Below, in pieces: positions 44,261-51,692 of a stretch of DNA of 60,985 nt. The notes beneath the pieces are model-generated. The model was given only the letters and a program-made list of their open reading frames with translations, was not told where the DNA came from and did not search any database. A program made the position numbers and the translations under genes. Position 1 is the stretch's first letter. Each line of letters starts with the position of its first letter. Source of the DNA: Deltaproteobacteria bacterium (lineage in GTDB: Bacteria; UBA10199; SPLOWO2-01-44-7); assembly GCA_030648035.1 (NCBI GenBank), contig JAUSII010000116.1, forward strand, positions 1 through 60,985, read 5' to 3'.

Positions 44261-44575
44261 ATGAAAATTTCTGAAATAAACATTCAACTCATCAAACCTG
44301 CAAACGGGCTCGTGGCCTTTGCGAGTGTCGTACTCGATAACCAAATTTATTTGGGCTCAATTGGCGTGCACGAAAAACTCGATGGTAACGGTTATCGCCT
44401 CACCTATCCCACAAAGAAAACCGGTAATCGTGATTTTCACATTTTTCATCCCATTGAACGCAACCTTGGTCAGCAAATTGAACAGGCGATTCTGAGCAAG
44501 GTCACAACACTTTTGGAAAAGCAGAATGCTGGCGACTCAGCGGTTTTCAGAAAGGATGGCGATGCCATCGACTGA
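44261..44575 (+). CDS. SpoVG-family protein
   Basis: A 104-residue SpoVG homologue: MKISEINIQLIKPANGLVAFASVVLDNQIYLGSIGVHE ... YRLTYPTKK ... HIFHPIERNLGQQIEQAIL (read in parts). SpoVG proteins are site-specific nucleic-acid binders in Firmicutes, and relatives are common in mobile elements of Gram-negative bacteria. The ATG at 44261 is used; a GTG at 44258 is in frame. First gene of the plus-strand mobility module. Confidence 0.85.
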   Translation: MKISEINIQLIKPANGLVAFASVVLDNQIYLGSIGVHEKLDGNGYRLTYPTKKTGNRDFHIFHPIERNLGQQIEQAILSKVTTLLEKQNAGDSAVFRKDGDAID

Positions 44576-44765
44576 ACAGATCAAACAGTTTCAGGGTTTG
44601 TATGAACGGCGCTTTGGGCGGCAGATCAGCGAGCAACAGGCCTATGACATGGGGATGAAGCTTGTGACCTTGGTCCAACTCACTTGCGCCACGCAGGTGA
44701 AGACCCAACAAAAACGTAATGAAGGGAACCAACATGACAAAGAAACAAATCCAGACGGACTTTAA
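44562..44765 (+). CDS. small helical protein of the mobility module
   Basis: A 67-residue protein (MPSTEQIKQFQGLYERRFGRQISEQQAYDMGMKLVTLVQLT...) with one or two helices, overlapping the end of the SpoVG-like gene by 14 bases and the start of the ATPase gene by 32 bases. Similar short proteins (FxxLYxxxFGxxIsxxeA) occur in phage-like and integrative elements; function unknown. Tight overlaps on both sides support it being real. Confidence 0.7.
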   Translation: MPSTEQIKQFQGLYERRFGRQISEQQAYDMGMKLVTLVQLTCATQVKTQQKRNEGNQHDKETNPDGL

Positions 44766-45972
44766 ACACATTGGCGTGAAAGATCTCAGCGACGTCTTGG
44801 GCATTACCATCAAGAAAGACGAAGCGAACAAGGTGGTGACGTTTTTATGCCAGCTCTCCGCGTACACCGAAAATGCTCAATTTAACGTCAGCTATAATGC
44901 GCCGTCCTCCACCGGTAAAAGTTACATACCCACCGAAATTGCGAGCCTGTTCCCCAAAGAAGATGTGATGGAACTTGCCTACTGCAGCCCCACGGCGTTC
45001 TTTCACGATGTGGGCAAATACGACAAGGCGTTCAACGGTTATAAAATCGATCTCTCTCGAAAGATTCTCATTTTCTTGGATCAGCCGCACAACGATTTGC
45101 TCGCTCGTCTACGGCCTTTGCTTTCTCATGATCGCAAGGAGATCAATCTCAAGATCACCGACAAGTCGCAGAAAATGGGATTGCGAACAAAAAATATTTT
45201 GATTCGCGGATATCCCTCTGTGATTTTTTGCACAGCGGGCCTTCACATTGATGAGCAGGAAGCTACGCGCTTTTTACTGTTAAGCCCCGAAGTCAATCAG
45301 GAGAAAATTCGTGCCAGCATCATGGCCTCGATTCAAAAAGAATCCGACCGCGATTTGTACAATGAATCGTTGGAAAACAATCTTCCGCGCATGCAGTTTG
45401 CCGAACGCATTCGCGCCATCAGGGATGAAAATATTCAGGAGATCAAGATTGGTTTTCAGGCGGAAGTGGAACACCGTTTTTTTGAAAGACGTACCGTTCT
45501 CAAGCCACGTCATCAGCGCGACATAAAACGTATCACCTCACTCATCAAATGCTTTGCTCTGCTGAACCTCTGGTGGCGTGATCGTAATGGTTCAACGATC
45601 ACAGCCAATCAAGAAGACATCGCCGAAGCCTTTTGCATTTGGGAACGCATTGGCGTGAGTCAGGAATTGAATCTGCCACCCTACATTTACAATCTTTACA
45701 CCGAAGTCATTCTGGCGTCCTGGCAAGATAAGGCGAACGCTGGTCGCAAAAGTGGGCTCACCCGTAATGACATCGCAAAGAAATATTACGAGGTCTTTGA
45801 ACAAATGTTGGACGTGACCAAGTTCCGCCAGCAGATCTTGCCCATGCTGGAAACGGCGGGGCTGGTTTATCAGGAAGCGGATCTGAACGACAAACGCAAG
45901 GTTCTGGTTTTCCCAAACCCTACACATGCTGGCACCGTTCAAAATAATATAGTGAGCGTAGGGGTGGGGTAA
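44734..45972 (+). CDS. P-loop ATPase of the integrative element
   Basis: A 412-residue protein with a Walker A-like motif NAPSSTGKSY (about residue 56) and a Walker B-like LIFLDQPH (about residue 108); the later region includes LLSPEVNQEKIR and a C-terminal winged-helix-like end (ITANQEDIAEAFCIWERI ... RNDIAKKYYEVFEQML). The architecture resembles replicative helicase or primase-associated ATPases of phages and integrative elements, so a role in element replication is plausible but not shown. The start at 44734 has AAGGGA six bases upstream. Confidence 0.72.
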   Translation: MTKKQIQTDFKHIGVKDLSDVLGITIKKDEANKVVTFLCQLSAYTENAQFNVSYNAPSSTGKSYIPTEIASLFPKEDVMELAYCSPTAFFHDVGKYDKAFNGYKIDLSRKILIFLDQPHNDLLARLRPLLSHDRKEINLKITDKSQKMGLRTKNILIRGYPSVIFCTAGLHIDEQEATRFLLLSPEVNQEKIRASIMASIQKESDRDLYNESLENNLPRMQFAERIRAIRDENIQEIKIGFQAEVEHRFFERRTVLKPRHQRDIKRITSLIKCFALLNLWWRDRNGSTITANQEDIAEAFCIWERIGVSQELNLPPYIYNLYTEVILASWQDKANAGRKSGLTRNDIAKKYYEVFEQMLDVTKFRQQILPMLETAGLVYQEADLNDKRKVLVFPNPTHAGTVQNNIVSVGVG

Positions 45973-46020
45973 AAATCATTAAGGACAAATTGGCGTGATA
46001 TTTTAAGCCCAAGTTTGACA
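45925..46020 (+). repeat. partial second copy of the 34.3-34.5 kb element
   Basis: The end of the ATPase gene and the following bases (ATATAGTGAGC, GGTGGGGTAAAA, TTGGCGTGATAT) match, in inverted orientation, the 5' part of the multi-hairpin element at 34441-34500 (TATATAGTGAGC, GGTGGGGTAAAA, GTGGCGATAT). About 35 of the first 43 positions agree by hand alignment. The hairpin string itself is missing here. The shared segment may be an element terminus or a decayed copy. Confidence 0.45.
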
Positions 46021-46081
46021 GTAAATCACTGACAATGGCTGAAATAACTCTCTAATGATTTCGGCAAAGGTGGAAAAGTCA

Positions 46082-46672
46082 ATGTTTGCAAATGAACCAA
46101 AAACCGAGACAGATCATGTGACGCGGCTCTCAATTACCGATCTCACCAAGCGTGGAATTTTGGATGGAATGTTGCCGTGCACACTGCGCTGGCAAAATAA
46201 TATCCTTGGCACCGAACAGAAAGTGGATGTTGCGGTCTGCCGAAAAGGGGGAAAGCAAGTTTGCGAACTGAGCTATGAGTTGGGTGCCCCCACGAAAGGA
46301 AAAAATTTCCACCAGTGCAAAGTATCAATCACCACAACCCCATGTCATTATGGCGGAACGCGCCGTTGGTTTCTTTGCCCGATGAAGAAAGAAGGTGTTT
46401 TGTGCAAAAAGCGCGTTGCCATCCTCTACTTGAAAGATGCCTTGTTTGGTTGCCGCCATTGCCATGAATTGACCTACAGCTCGCAGAATAAAAATCATCG
46501 AAAGCCTGCCAATATTTTGATGGAGAATTTAGAAGATCTACTGGAGATGCAAGCGCTGCAACGCGAAATCAAAATCCGCTTGTACAAGGGAAAAACAACA
46601 AAAAAATACCGACAATTCGAAGCGTTAGCGAAGCGATATCTGGACAGAACCTGCTTTACTAGTGAGGGATAG
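46082..46672 (+). CDS. zinc-ribbon protein next to the recombinase
   Basis: About 196 residues. Two Cys pairs form a likely zinc ribbon: FLCPMKKEGVLCKKRVAILYLKDALFGCRHCHELTYSSQ (read in parts), a pattern seen in a widespread family encoded beside recombinases and in integrative elements. The C-terminal part is helical and basic (REIKIRLYKGKTTKKYRQFEAL). Function unknown; probably DNA binding in the transfer or integration module. The ATG at 46082 is preferred over 46055. Confidence 0.72.
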   Translation: MFANEPKTETDHVTRLSITDLTKRGILDGMLPCTLRWQNNILGTEQKVDVAVCRKGGKQVCELSYELGAPTKGKNFHQCKVSITTTPCHYGGTRRWFLCPMKKEGVLCKKRVAILYLKDALFGCRHCHELTYSSQNKNHRKPANILMENLEDLLEMQALQREIKIRLYKGKTTKKYRQFEALAKRYLDRTCFTSEG

Positions 46673-46692
46673 AATTTTAATGTGGAGGTGAC

Positions 46693-48417
46693 ATGCAAAG
46701 ACCCGAGAAACTGCGTTATATCCTGTATGCCCGTAAATCTTCCGAGAGCGAGGATCGTCAGGTTCAATCCATTGATGATCAAATCAATCGCCTTCAAAAA
46801 CTCGCCAGTGATTTGAAGCTGAATGTTGTCGATATTCTCATCGAAGCAAAATCCGCCAAAAAACCGTATAGCCGCCCGATCTTTATGAAGATGATTCAAC
46901 GGATCGAAGCTGGCGAAGCCGATGGCATCCTCGCCTGGCAGTTGAATCGTCTGTCGCGAAATCCAGTCGACAGCGGAACCTTGGGTTGGTTCTTACAGCA
47001 GGGAACTCTTCAATCGATCCAAACAACTGAACGCGAATACCTTCCCGATGATAACGTGCTCTTGTTTAGTGTCGAAAGCGGCATGGCCAATCAATACATT
47101 TTGGAACTGCGAAAAAACGTCAAACGTGGCGTGGATAGCAAGCTGGCCAAGGGCTGGAAGCCGAACGTGGCTTCGCTGGGATATCTCAATGAAAAAGAAG
47201 ACAAGACGATCATCGAGGATCCAGAACGTTTTCCTTTGGTTCGCAAAATGTGGGACTTGATGCTGACAGGGGCAAAGTCACCTCCACAAATCCTGGAGGT
47301 TGCCAATAACGAGTGGGGTTTCAGGACCAGAAAAACCAAAAGACTTGGCGGTAAAGAATTATCACGTAGTGGGATCTATCGAATTTTCACCAACCCATTT
47401 TATGCTGGTATCATCAGCTACGGTGGCAAGGAGTACGACGGCAAACACAAAGCCATGATCACGCTTTCAGAATTTGATCGCGTGCAATACCTGTTAGGCC
47501 GCAAGGGGAAAGCACGTCCTAAAACACATACCTTTGCTTTTACAGGTTTGATTCGCTGTGGGGAATGCGGCTGCGTGTACACAGCGGAAACCAAACGAAA
47601 GCTGATTAAATGTAATGGCGAAGTCAAAGAATACACCTATTACCACTGCACGCGAAAACGAACGGATTACGATTGCTCACAAAAGAAGGTGATGCGCGAT
47701 GATGTTTTGAACCAGCTCATCGCCGATGAAATCGAAAAGTTTACCATCCTCCCTGAATTTAGAGATTGGGCCTTGGATGTTTTGAAGGAGCAAAATTCAA
47801 AAGAAGTGACTGATAGAAATCAGATTTTTGAATCGCAAACGAGGGCATTGGCACAGGCCCATGATAAACTGGATCGTCTGGTTGATATGCGCCTGAATGA
47901 TCTACTGTCGAATGCGGAATATGTTCAAAAAAAGTCGCAACTGGAAAAAGAAATTCAAGAGTTAAGAAACCAAGCAAAAGAAACTGAGGAGCGTATCGAC
48001 AACTGGCTGGAACTGACCGAAAAGGTCTTCGACTTCGCCACACACGCCCACACGGCCTTCCTGAATGGCGATCTCGAAACCAAGAAGCAAATCTTGATGG
48101 CACTGGGTTCGAACCCAACCCTCAAAGACGGTAAACTCGCTATAGAAGCGAGTCCTTGGCTGGTCCCCATCGAAAAGGCCTATCCTTCCCTCGAAGCCGC
48201 CTACCAAGGGTTAGAACCAGCACAAGTGCCCGAAAATAAAGAACGGATGGCTCAATTACAAGCCATCCGTTCCACTTGGCGGAGAGGGTGGGATTCGAAC
48301 CCACGAGACCTTTCGGTCTACACGCTTTCCAAGCGTGCCGGTTCAGCCGCTTTCGTACCTCTCCAAACTTCATTTATTAAATTTTCAATGTTCTTTCCTG
48401 CAAACGAATTGTTTTAA
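46693..48417 (+). CDS. large serine recombinase, reading into tRNA-Ser
   Basis: Site-specific integrase of the large serine recombinase family (574-codon frame). The catalytic domain begins LRYILYARKSSESEDRQVQS with the nucleophile Ser16, and LAWQLNRLSRNPVDSG is the conserved Arg block. A recombinase domain (NVASLGYLN...) and zinc ribbon (CGECGC ... YHCTRKRTDYDC) follow, then a coiled coil (residues 375-440). GGAGGTGAC before the ATG is a strong ribosome site. From about residue 527 the frame runs antisense through tRNA-Ser(GGA) (TWRRGWDSNPR...) and 50 bases beyond. That tail is made by integration into the tRNA and is not a conserved domain. The recombinase sits at the end of island II and is its likely mover. 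Confidence 0.9.
   Translation: MQRPEKLRYILYARKSSESEDRQVQSIDDQINRLQKLASDLKLNVVDILIEAKSAKKPYSRPIFMKMIQRIEAGEADGILAWQLNRLSRNPVDSGTLGWFLQQGTLQSIQTTEREYLPDDNVLLFSVESGMANQYILELRKNVKRGVDSKLAKGWKPNVASLGYLNEKEDKTIIEDPERFPLVRKMWDLMLTGAKSPPQILEVANNEWGFRTRKTKRLGGKELSRSGIYRIFTNPFYAGIISYGGKEYDGKHKAMITLSEFDRVQYLLGRKGKARPKTHTFAFTGLIRCGECGCVYTAETKRKLIKCNGEVKEYTYYHCTRKRTDYDCSQKKVMRDDVLNQLIADEIEKFTILPEFRDWALDVLKEQNSKEVTDRNQIFESQTRALAQAHDKLDRLVDMRLNDLLSNAEYVQKKSQLEKEIQELRNQAKETEERIDNWLELTEKVFDFATHAHTAFLNGDLETKKQILMALGSNPTLKDGKLAIEASPWLVPIEKAYPSLEAAYQGLEPAQVPENKERMAQLQAIRSTWRRGWDSNPRDLSVYTLSKRAGSAAFVPLQTSFIKFSMFFPANELF
48262..48305. repeat. att-like segment at tRNA-Ser(GGA)
   Basis: Junction of the serine recombinase coding end and the 3' end of tRNA-Ser(GGA). 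It matches 17420-17463 at 42 of 44 positions, including 13 of 15 bases outside the tRNA and CCA. This is the probable right attachment site of island II. Confidence 0.55.
48277..48364 (-). tRNA. tRNA-Ser(GGA)
   Basis: Serine tRNA of 85 nt plus encoded CCA. Acceptor stem GGAGAGG/CCTCTCC, anticodon loop TTGGAAA (anticodon GGA, codons UCC/UCU), long variable arm (TAGACCGAAAGGTCTC) and T arm GTGGGTTCGAATCCCAC. It lies 12 bases downstream of tadA in the same direction, so tadA and tRNA may be co-transcribed. Its 3' end is the integration target of island II. Confidence 0.96.
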
Positions 48418-48865
48418 AAAACTCCCGCATCTGCGAAGAACAGGTGTCGTGCAGAATGCCCGGCACCACTTCGATGCGATGATTCAACCGCTCATCGCGC
48501 GAAAAATCGTAGAGGGAACCGCAGGCGCCGAACTTCGGTTCGAAACAGCCGAACACCAGACGCGGCACTCTCGATTGCATGAGCGCCCCCATGCACATGA
48601 TGCACGGCTCGCAGGTGACATAGATCGTGACATCATTCAAACGCCAACTGCCGTGCTCACGGCTCAATTGTTTGATCAGCAATAATTCGGCATGACCCAG
48701 CGGATCCTGGTTTGCCTCGCGGATATTGTGCGCCTTGGCGATAATCTCGTTTTCGGCCACGGCCACCGCCCCAACCGGGACTTCGCCCTGAATGGCGCCA
48801 AAGCTCGCCTCTTCCAGCGCCTCGCCCATCCAGAATTCATGCATGGCTTGTGTCTCTTTTTGCAT
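48377..48865 (-). CDS. tadA: tRNA-specific adenosine deaminase TadA
   Basis: Deaminates A34 to inosine in tRNA-Arg(ACG). Zinc and catalytic motifs are visible: HAELLLIKQL (HAE) and PCIMCMGALMQSRVPRLVFG (PCxxC), followed by DERLNHRIEVVPGIL. About 162 residues from an ATG at 48865; 48844 (MHEFWMGEAL) and 48901 are alternatives, the first being closest to family starts. Located directly upstream of tRNA-Ser(GGA). Confidence 0.93.
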   Translation of the reverse strand: MQKETQAMHEFWMGEALEEASFGAIQGEVPVGAVAVAENEIIAKAHNIREANQDPLGHAELLLIKQLSREHGSWRLNDVTIYVTCEPCIMCMGALMQSRVPRLVFGCFEPKFGACGSLYDFSRDERLNHRIEVVPGILHDTCSSQMREFFKTIRLQERTLKI

Positions 48866-48927
48866 GGGGCCTCTTCTGTCACGACTCCCTTGCCAAGACA
48901 ACAGAAAATTTGCTACAGGCTCAAGGC

Positions 48928-49989
48928 GTGACCGCTCCTTTTACCCCTACCCACATTTATATCGACCAGGCGGTTGTTAACTTGCCGCTGACGAACAAAA
49001 TTCTGGGATATTTTCCAAATATCGTTCCGCAGATTGTCGATGATCCCAAAAAATTCAAAGAGCCGGCGGAAATGACTTGGGCAAAAAAAGGACTCATGCT
49101 TGCACGACACAAAGCCGACACTGTTTTAAAATCGTTTGATGCGGTGGGGGAGAGTTGCGGGCGTCCGGTCTATTCTCTCGATATTATTTCCAACTGTCAT
49201 CTGGAATGCACCTATTGCATTTTGCAAAGTTATTTGGCCAACAATCCGATGATCACGATCTTCACCAACATCGAAGAAATTCTCGAAAAACTGGACCACC
49301 AAATCAAAGATATCCCCGACAACGCTATCATCGGCACCGGCAGAATCGCAGACAGCCTCGCTTTGGATCCGATAACAAATTTAAGCTCGCACCTTGTCCC
49401 CTTCTTTGCCGGGCTTCAAAAAAATGTTCTGCTGGAATTTAAAACCAAAAGCGACTCCGTTGAAAATTTGCTGACACTCGAACACAACCAGAAAACCATT
49501 GTCTCTTTCTCACTCAACCCCGAAGAGATTCAAGAGAGGGAAGAATTTAAAACGGCCACCATCGAAGAGAGGTTAAAAGCGGCCGGTCGATGCGCAAAGG
49601 CCGGATACAAAATCGGTTTTCACCTCGACCCGATGATCTTTCATGAAAACTGGAATAAAAATTATCGGAGACTTGTCGAAAATATTTTTGAGACGGTCTC
49701 ACCGGAACAGATCGCGTGGATGAGTCTGGGACTTCTCCGTTTTCCCGCGCGCCAACAGACGATCATGAAAAAACGTTTTCCAAAAAACGCCGCCATCCAC
49801 GAAGGATTGGAACACACCCATCTCCCCTATCGAACCTATTCCAAAAATTTGCGTGAAGAGATGTTGACGACCGTCGCCTCTTTTATAAAGAGCAGGGCCC
49901 CAAAAGTGGAACTCTATTTCTGTATGGAGTCTGAAATGAACTTGAGATCGACCACCGCCAACCCCTTGTCTGTCGCGATAAACCAGTAG
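48928..49989 (+). CDS. SPL-family radical SAM protein (spore photoproduct lyase-like)
   Basis: About 353 residues. The radical SAM cluster motif is CHLECTYC in ISNCHLECTYCILQSYL (CX3CX2C). Other SPL-family features: THIYIDQAVVNLPLTNKIL at the start, GRIADSLALDP, LLEFKTKSDSVENLL, SFSLNPEEI, GFHLDPMIFHENW and the end VELYFCMESEMN. In spore formers SPL repairs UV spore photoproduct; many non-sporulating bacteria carry relatives of unknown role. The frame opens at 48850, inside tadA; a GTG at 48928 gives the family-like N-terminus. Its last 76 bases overlap the convergent lipoprotein gene. Confidence 0.82.
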   Translation: MTAPFTPTHIYIDQAVVNLPLTNKILGYFPNIVPQIVDDPKKFKEPAEMTWAKKGLMLARHKADTVLKSFDAVGESCGRPVYSLDIISNCHLECTYCILQSYLANNPMITIFTNIEEILEKLDHQIKDIPDNAIIGTGRIADSLALDPITNLSSHLVPFFAGLQKNVLLEFKTKSDSVENLLTLEHNQKTIVSFSLNPEEIQEREEFKTATIEERLKAAGRCAKAGYKIGFHLDPMIFHENWNKNYRRLVENIFETVSPEQIAWMSLGLLRFPARQQTIMKKRFPKNAAIHEGLEHTHLPYRTYSKNLREEMLTTVASFIKSRAPKVELYFCMESEMNLRSTTANPLSVAINQ

Positions 49990-51623
49990 TTGCCGTCGGT
50001 ACTGACCGCAGTGGGTCCCAGAATTTTTGGAGAGGACTCCTCTTCACTTTTTTTGAAGAGTGGAATTGCGGAACCGATTTCCAGTTTATCCGAAGAGATG
50101 GAATAGATTTGAGCATCGGCCGTCAGCGCAAAAATGGTTCTGGAGTCGGGCGAGAAAACACCGGCCACAAATTGCGGCGTTATTTTTCCTTCTGCCACCT
50201 GCAAATCGCCCAGAACATTGAGCTGATGAGTCAACAGCTGGTTGCCGGAGAAAAAATAACCCATCTTGGCGTCAAAGCAGGCGGCATCCGAAACTTTAAG
50301 ATCACTTTGCGGCGTCATCGGCTCAAAACCTTTTGCACCATATTCCCAAACCTGCGCCAGATTTATCGAAGTGCTGATCGCCAGAATACGATCATGCATG
50401 GGCGAGCGGACGAGTTTTTCAAAGGGGACCTCCATGCTCTCTTGCGAAGAGAGTGCACCGTTTTTTGCATCGACAAAAACAAGGCGGCGTTTTTTATCCT
50501 GTGTCTCGACCAATGCCATCAGATGATCTTCACTGCCAAACGCCGCAGAGAGACAGCGCACCGACGGAGGCAGGGCGATTTGCATCGCCACAGGGCTGTT
50601 GTCGATCTCGCCGACCAGATTAAAAAGACCAATCTGGCTTAACGTCTGGTGGCAAACGGCAACCCGCGAGCCTTGTTGGCTGACATCAACCGTCGTGGCA
50701 AAATCTTCCACCTCTATTTTTTTGAGCGTTCCATCGGAGAGAAAAAAACCGATATTCTTGTCATCCGCAAATCCGATCATCAGACTTTGAATCAACGGAT
50801 TAAAAACAAGAGAGCTCACCCTGTTTTCCATGGGAACCAGATTGACGAAGGAAATGTTGTGTTCAAGCGGCACCAGACTTTGTGCCACAATATCCTCCCC
50901 TTTTTTAATTACGATCAAAGCATCTTCATCGATGGGCTGATCGATATGAAACTGTGCTTCAAACGGAGAGACCGGTTCCAGCGGAAAAGAGGCCGAGCCC
51001 AGAGAGACCTTCAAACCGGTGTCGGGTGTTATCGGAAAATTAAGTCCCTTCAAAACAATTTTATCTTTCCACGCCGCCTTGTCGGGAGAAAAAGAGAGGA
51101 TCAGCGGCTTATCGGTGCCGGAGTCATCCATCGTGGCAATGATGTCGCCATTCAATTCGATGCCTTCCACCATCGCTTTTTTCACATGAATAATAATGGA
51201 AGAGCCGGGGACGATGCCTGTTTTTTCAAAAGTGATATCGCCCTGACTGGCAACGAGCGTTGCCTTTTGCGGAATGGAATAGTGGACTTGGAGTTCTGCG
51301 TGGGACGCCAATGTGACATCCTGTGGAAAAAAATCAAATAACGAAACGGTGAGATTTAAATATCTTTCCCCCTTGGGATCACCAACATCAATCGTCACCT
51401 TTTTATTTTCAAGATCGAGATGTGCCGTCTGGGGTTGTGCTTTGAAGAGATCAAGATTATCAGCTTCCTCTTTTTTTCCCTCTGCCACCGCTTCCTGACG
51501 CAAAACTTCGTCCGATCCAAGAGTGGTTTGCGCCACCGGCAGGCTTCCGTCTTTGCAACCGGCGCCCAAAATCAGCCCCGCCCCACAAACCGCCAAAAAC
51601 AGGTGATAAGTCCATTTTTTCAT
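49914..51623 (-). CDS. beta-propeller lipoprotein under a sigma28-like promoter
   Basis: A 569-residue lipoprotein: MKKWTYHLFLAVCGAGLILGAGC with lipobox LGAGC. The middle contains an IPT/TIG-like strand region (LSFSPDKAAWKDKIVLKGLNFPITPDTG), and the C-terminal 300 residues form WD/YVTN-like blades (SSLVFNPLIQSLMIGFADDKNIG, FVAGVFSPDSRTIFALTADAQIYSI, GPTAVSTDGNYWFIATDKGLAVVDL). The start at 51623 lies about six bases after the expected transcription start; the ATG at 51644 falls inside the promoter. No known function; its promoter links it to the DGR and the PilB-like ATPase. Confidence 0.82.
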   Translation of the reverse strand: MKKWTYHLFLAVCGAGLILGAGCKDGSLPVAQTTLGSDEVLRQEAVAEGKKEEADNLDLFKAQPQTAHLDLENKKVTIDVGDPKGERYLNLTVSLFDFFPQDVTLASHAELQVHYSIPQKATLVASQGDITFEKTGIVPGSSIIIHVKKAMVEGIELNGDIIATMDDSGTDKPLILSFSPDKAAWKDKIVLKGLNFPITPDTGLKVSLGSASFPLEPVSPFEAQFHIDQPIDEDALIVIKKGEDIVAQSLVPLEHNISFVNLVPMENRVSSLVFNPLIQSLMIGFADDKNIGFFLSDGTLKKIEVEDFATTVDVSQQGSRVAVCHQTLSQIGLFNLVGEIDNSPVAMQIALPPSVRCLSAAFGSEDHLMALVETQDKKRRLVFVDAKNGALSSQESMEVPFEKLVRSPMHDRILAISTSINLAQVWEYGAKGFEPMTPQSDLKVSDAACFDAKMGYFFSGNQLLTHQLNVLGDLQVAEGKITPQFVAGVFSPDSRTIFALTADAQIYSISSDKLEIGSAIPLFKKSEEESSPKILGPTAVSTDGNYWFIATDKGLAVVDLKFISDSIQK

Positions 51624-51634
51624 GTTCACAGGGA

Positions 51635-51661
51635 GTATCGGCAATTCCAGAAAAAAGTTGC
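51635..51661 (-). promoter_or_regulatory. sigma28-like promoter of the beta-propeller lipoprotein
   Basis: Minus strand GCAACTTT (51661-51654), 11 bases, GCCGATAC (51642-51635). This is the copy closest to the FliA -10 consensus GCCGATAA. Same spacing as the three other copies. It diverges from pabB. Confidence 0.62.
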
Positions 51662-51692
51662 TTGTTAAAATGAATTATTCTAAACAACCCCA

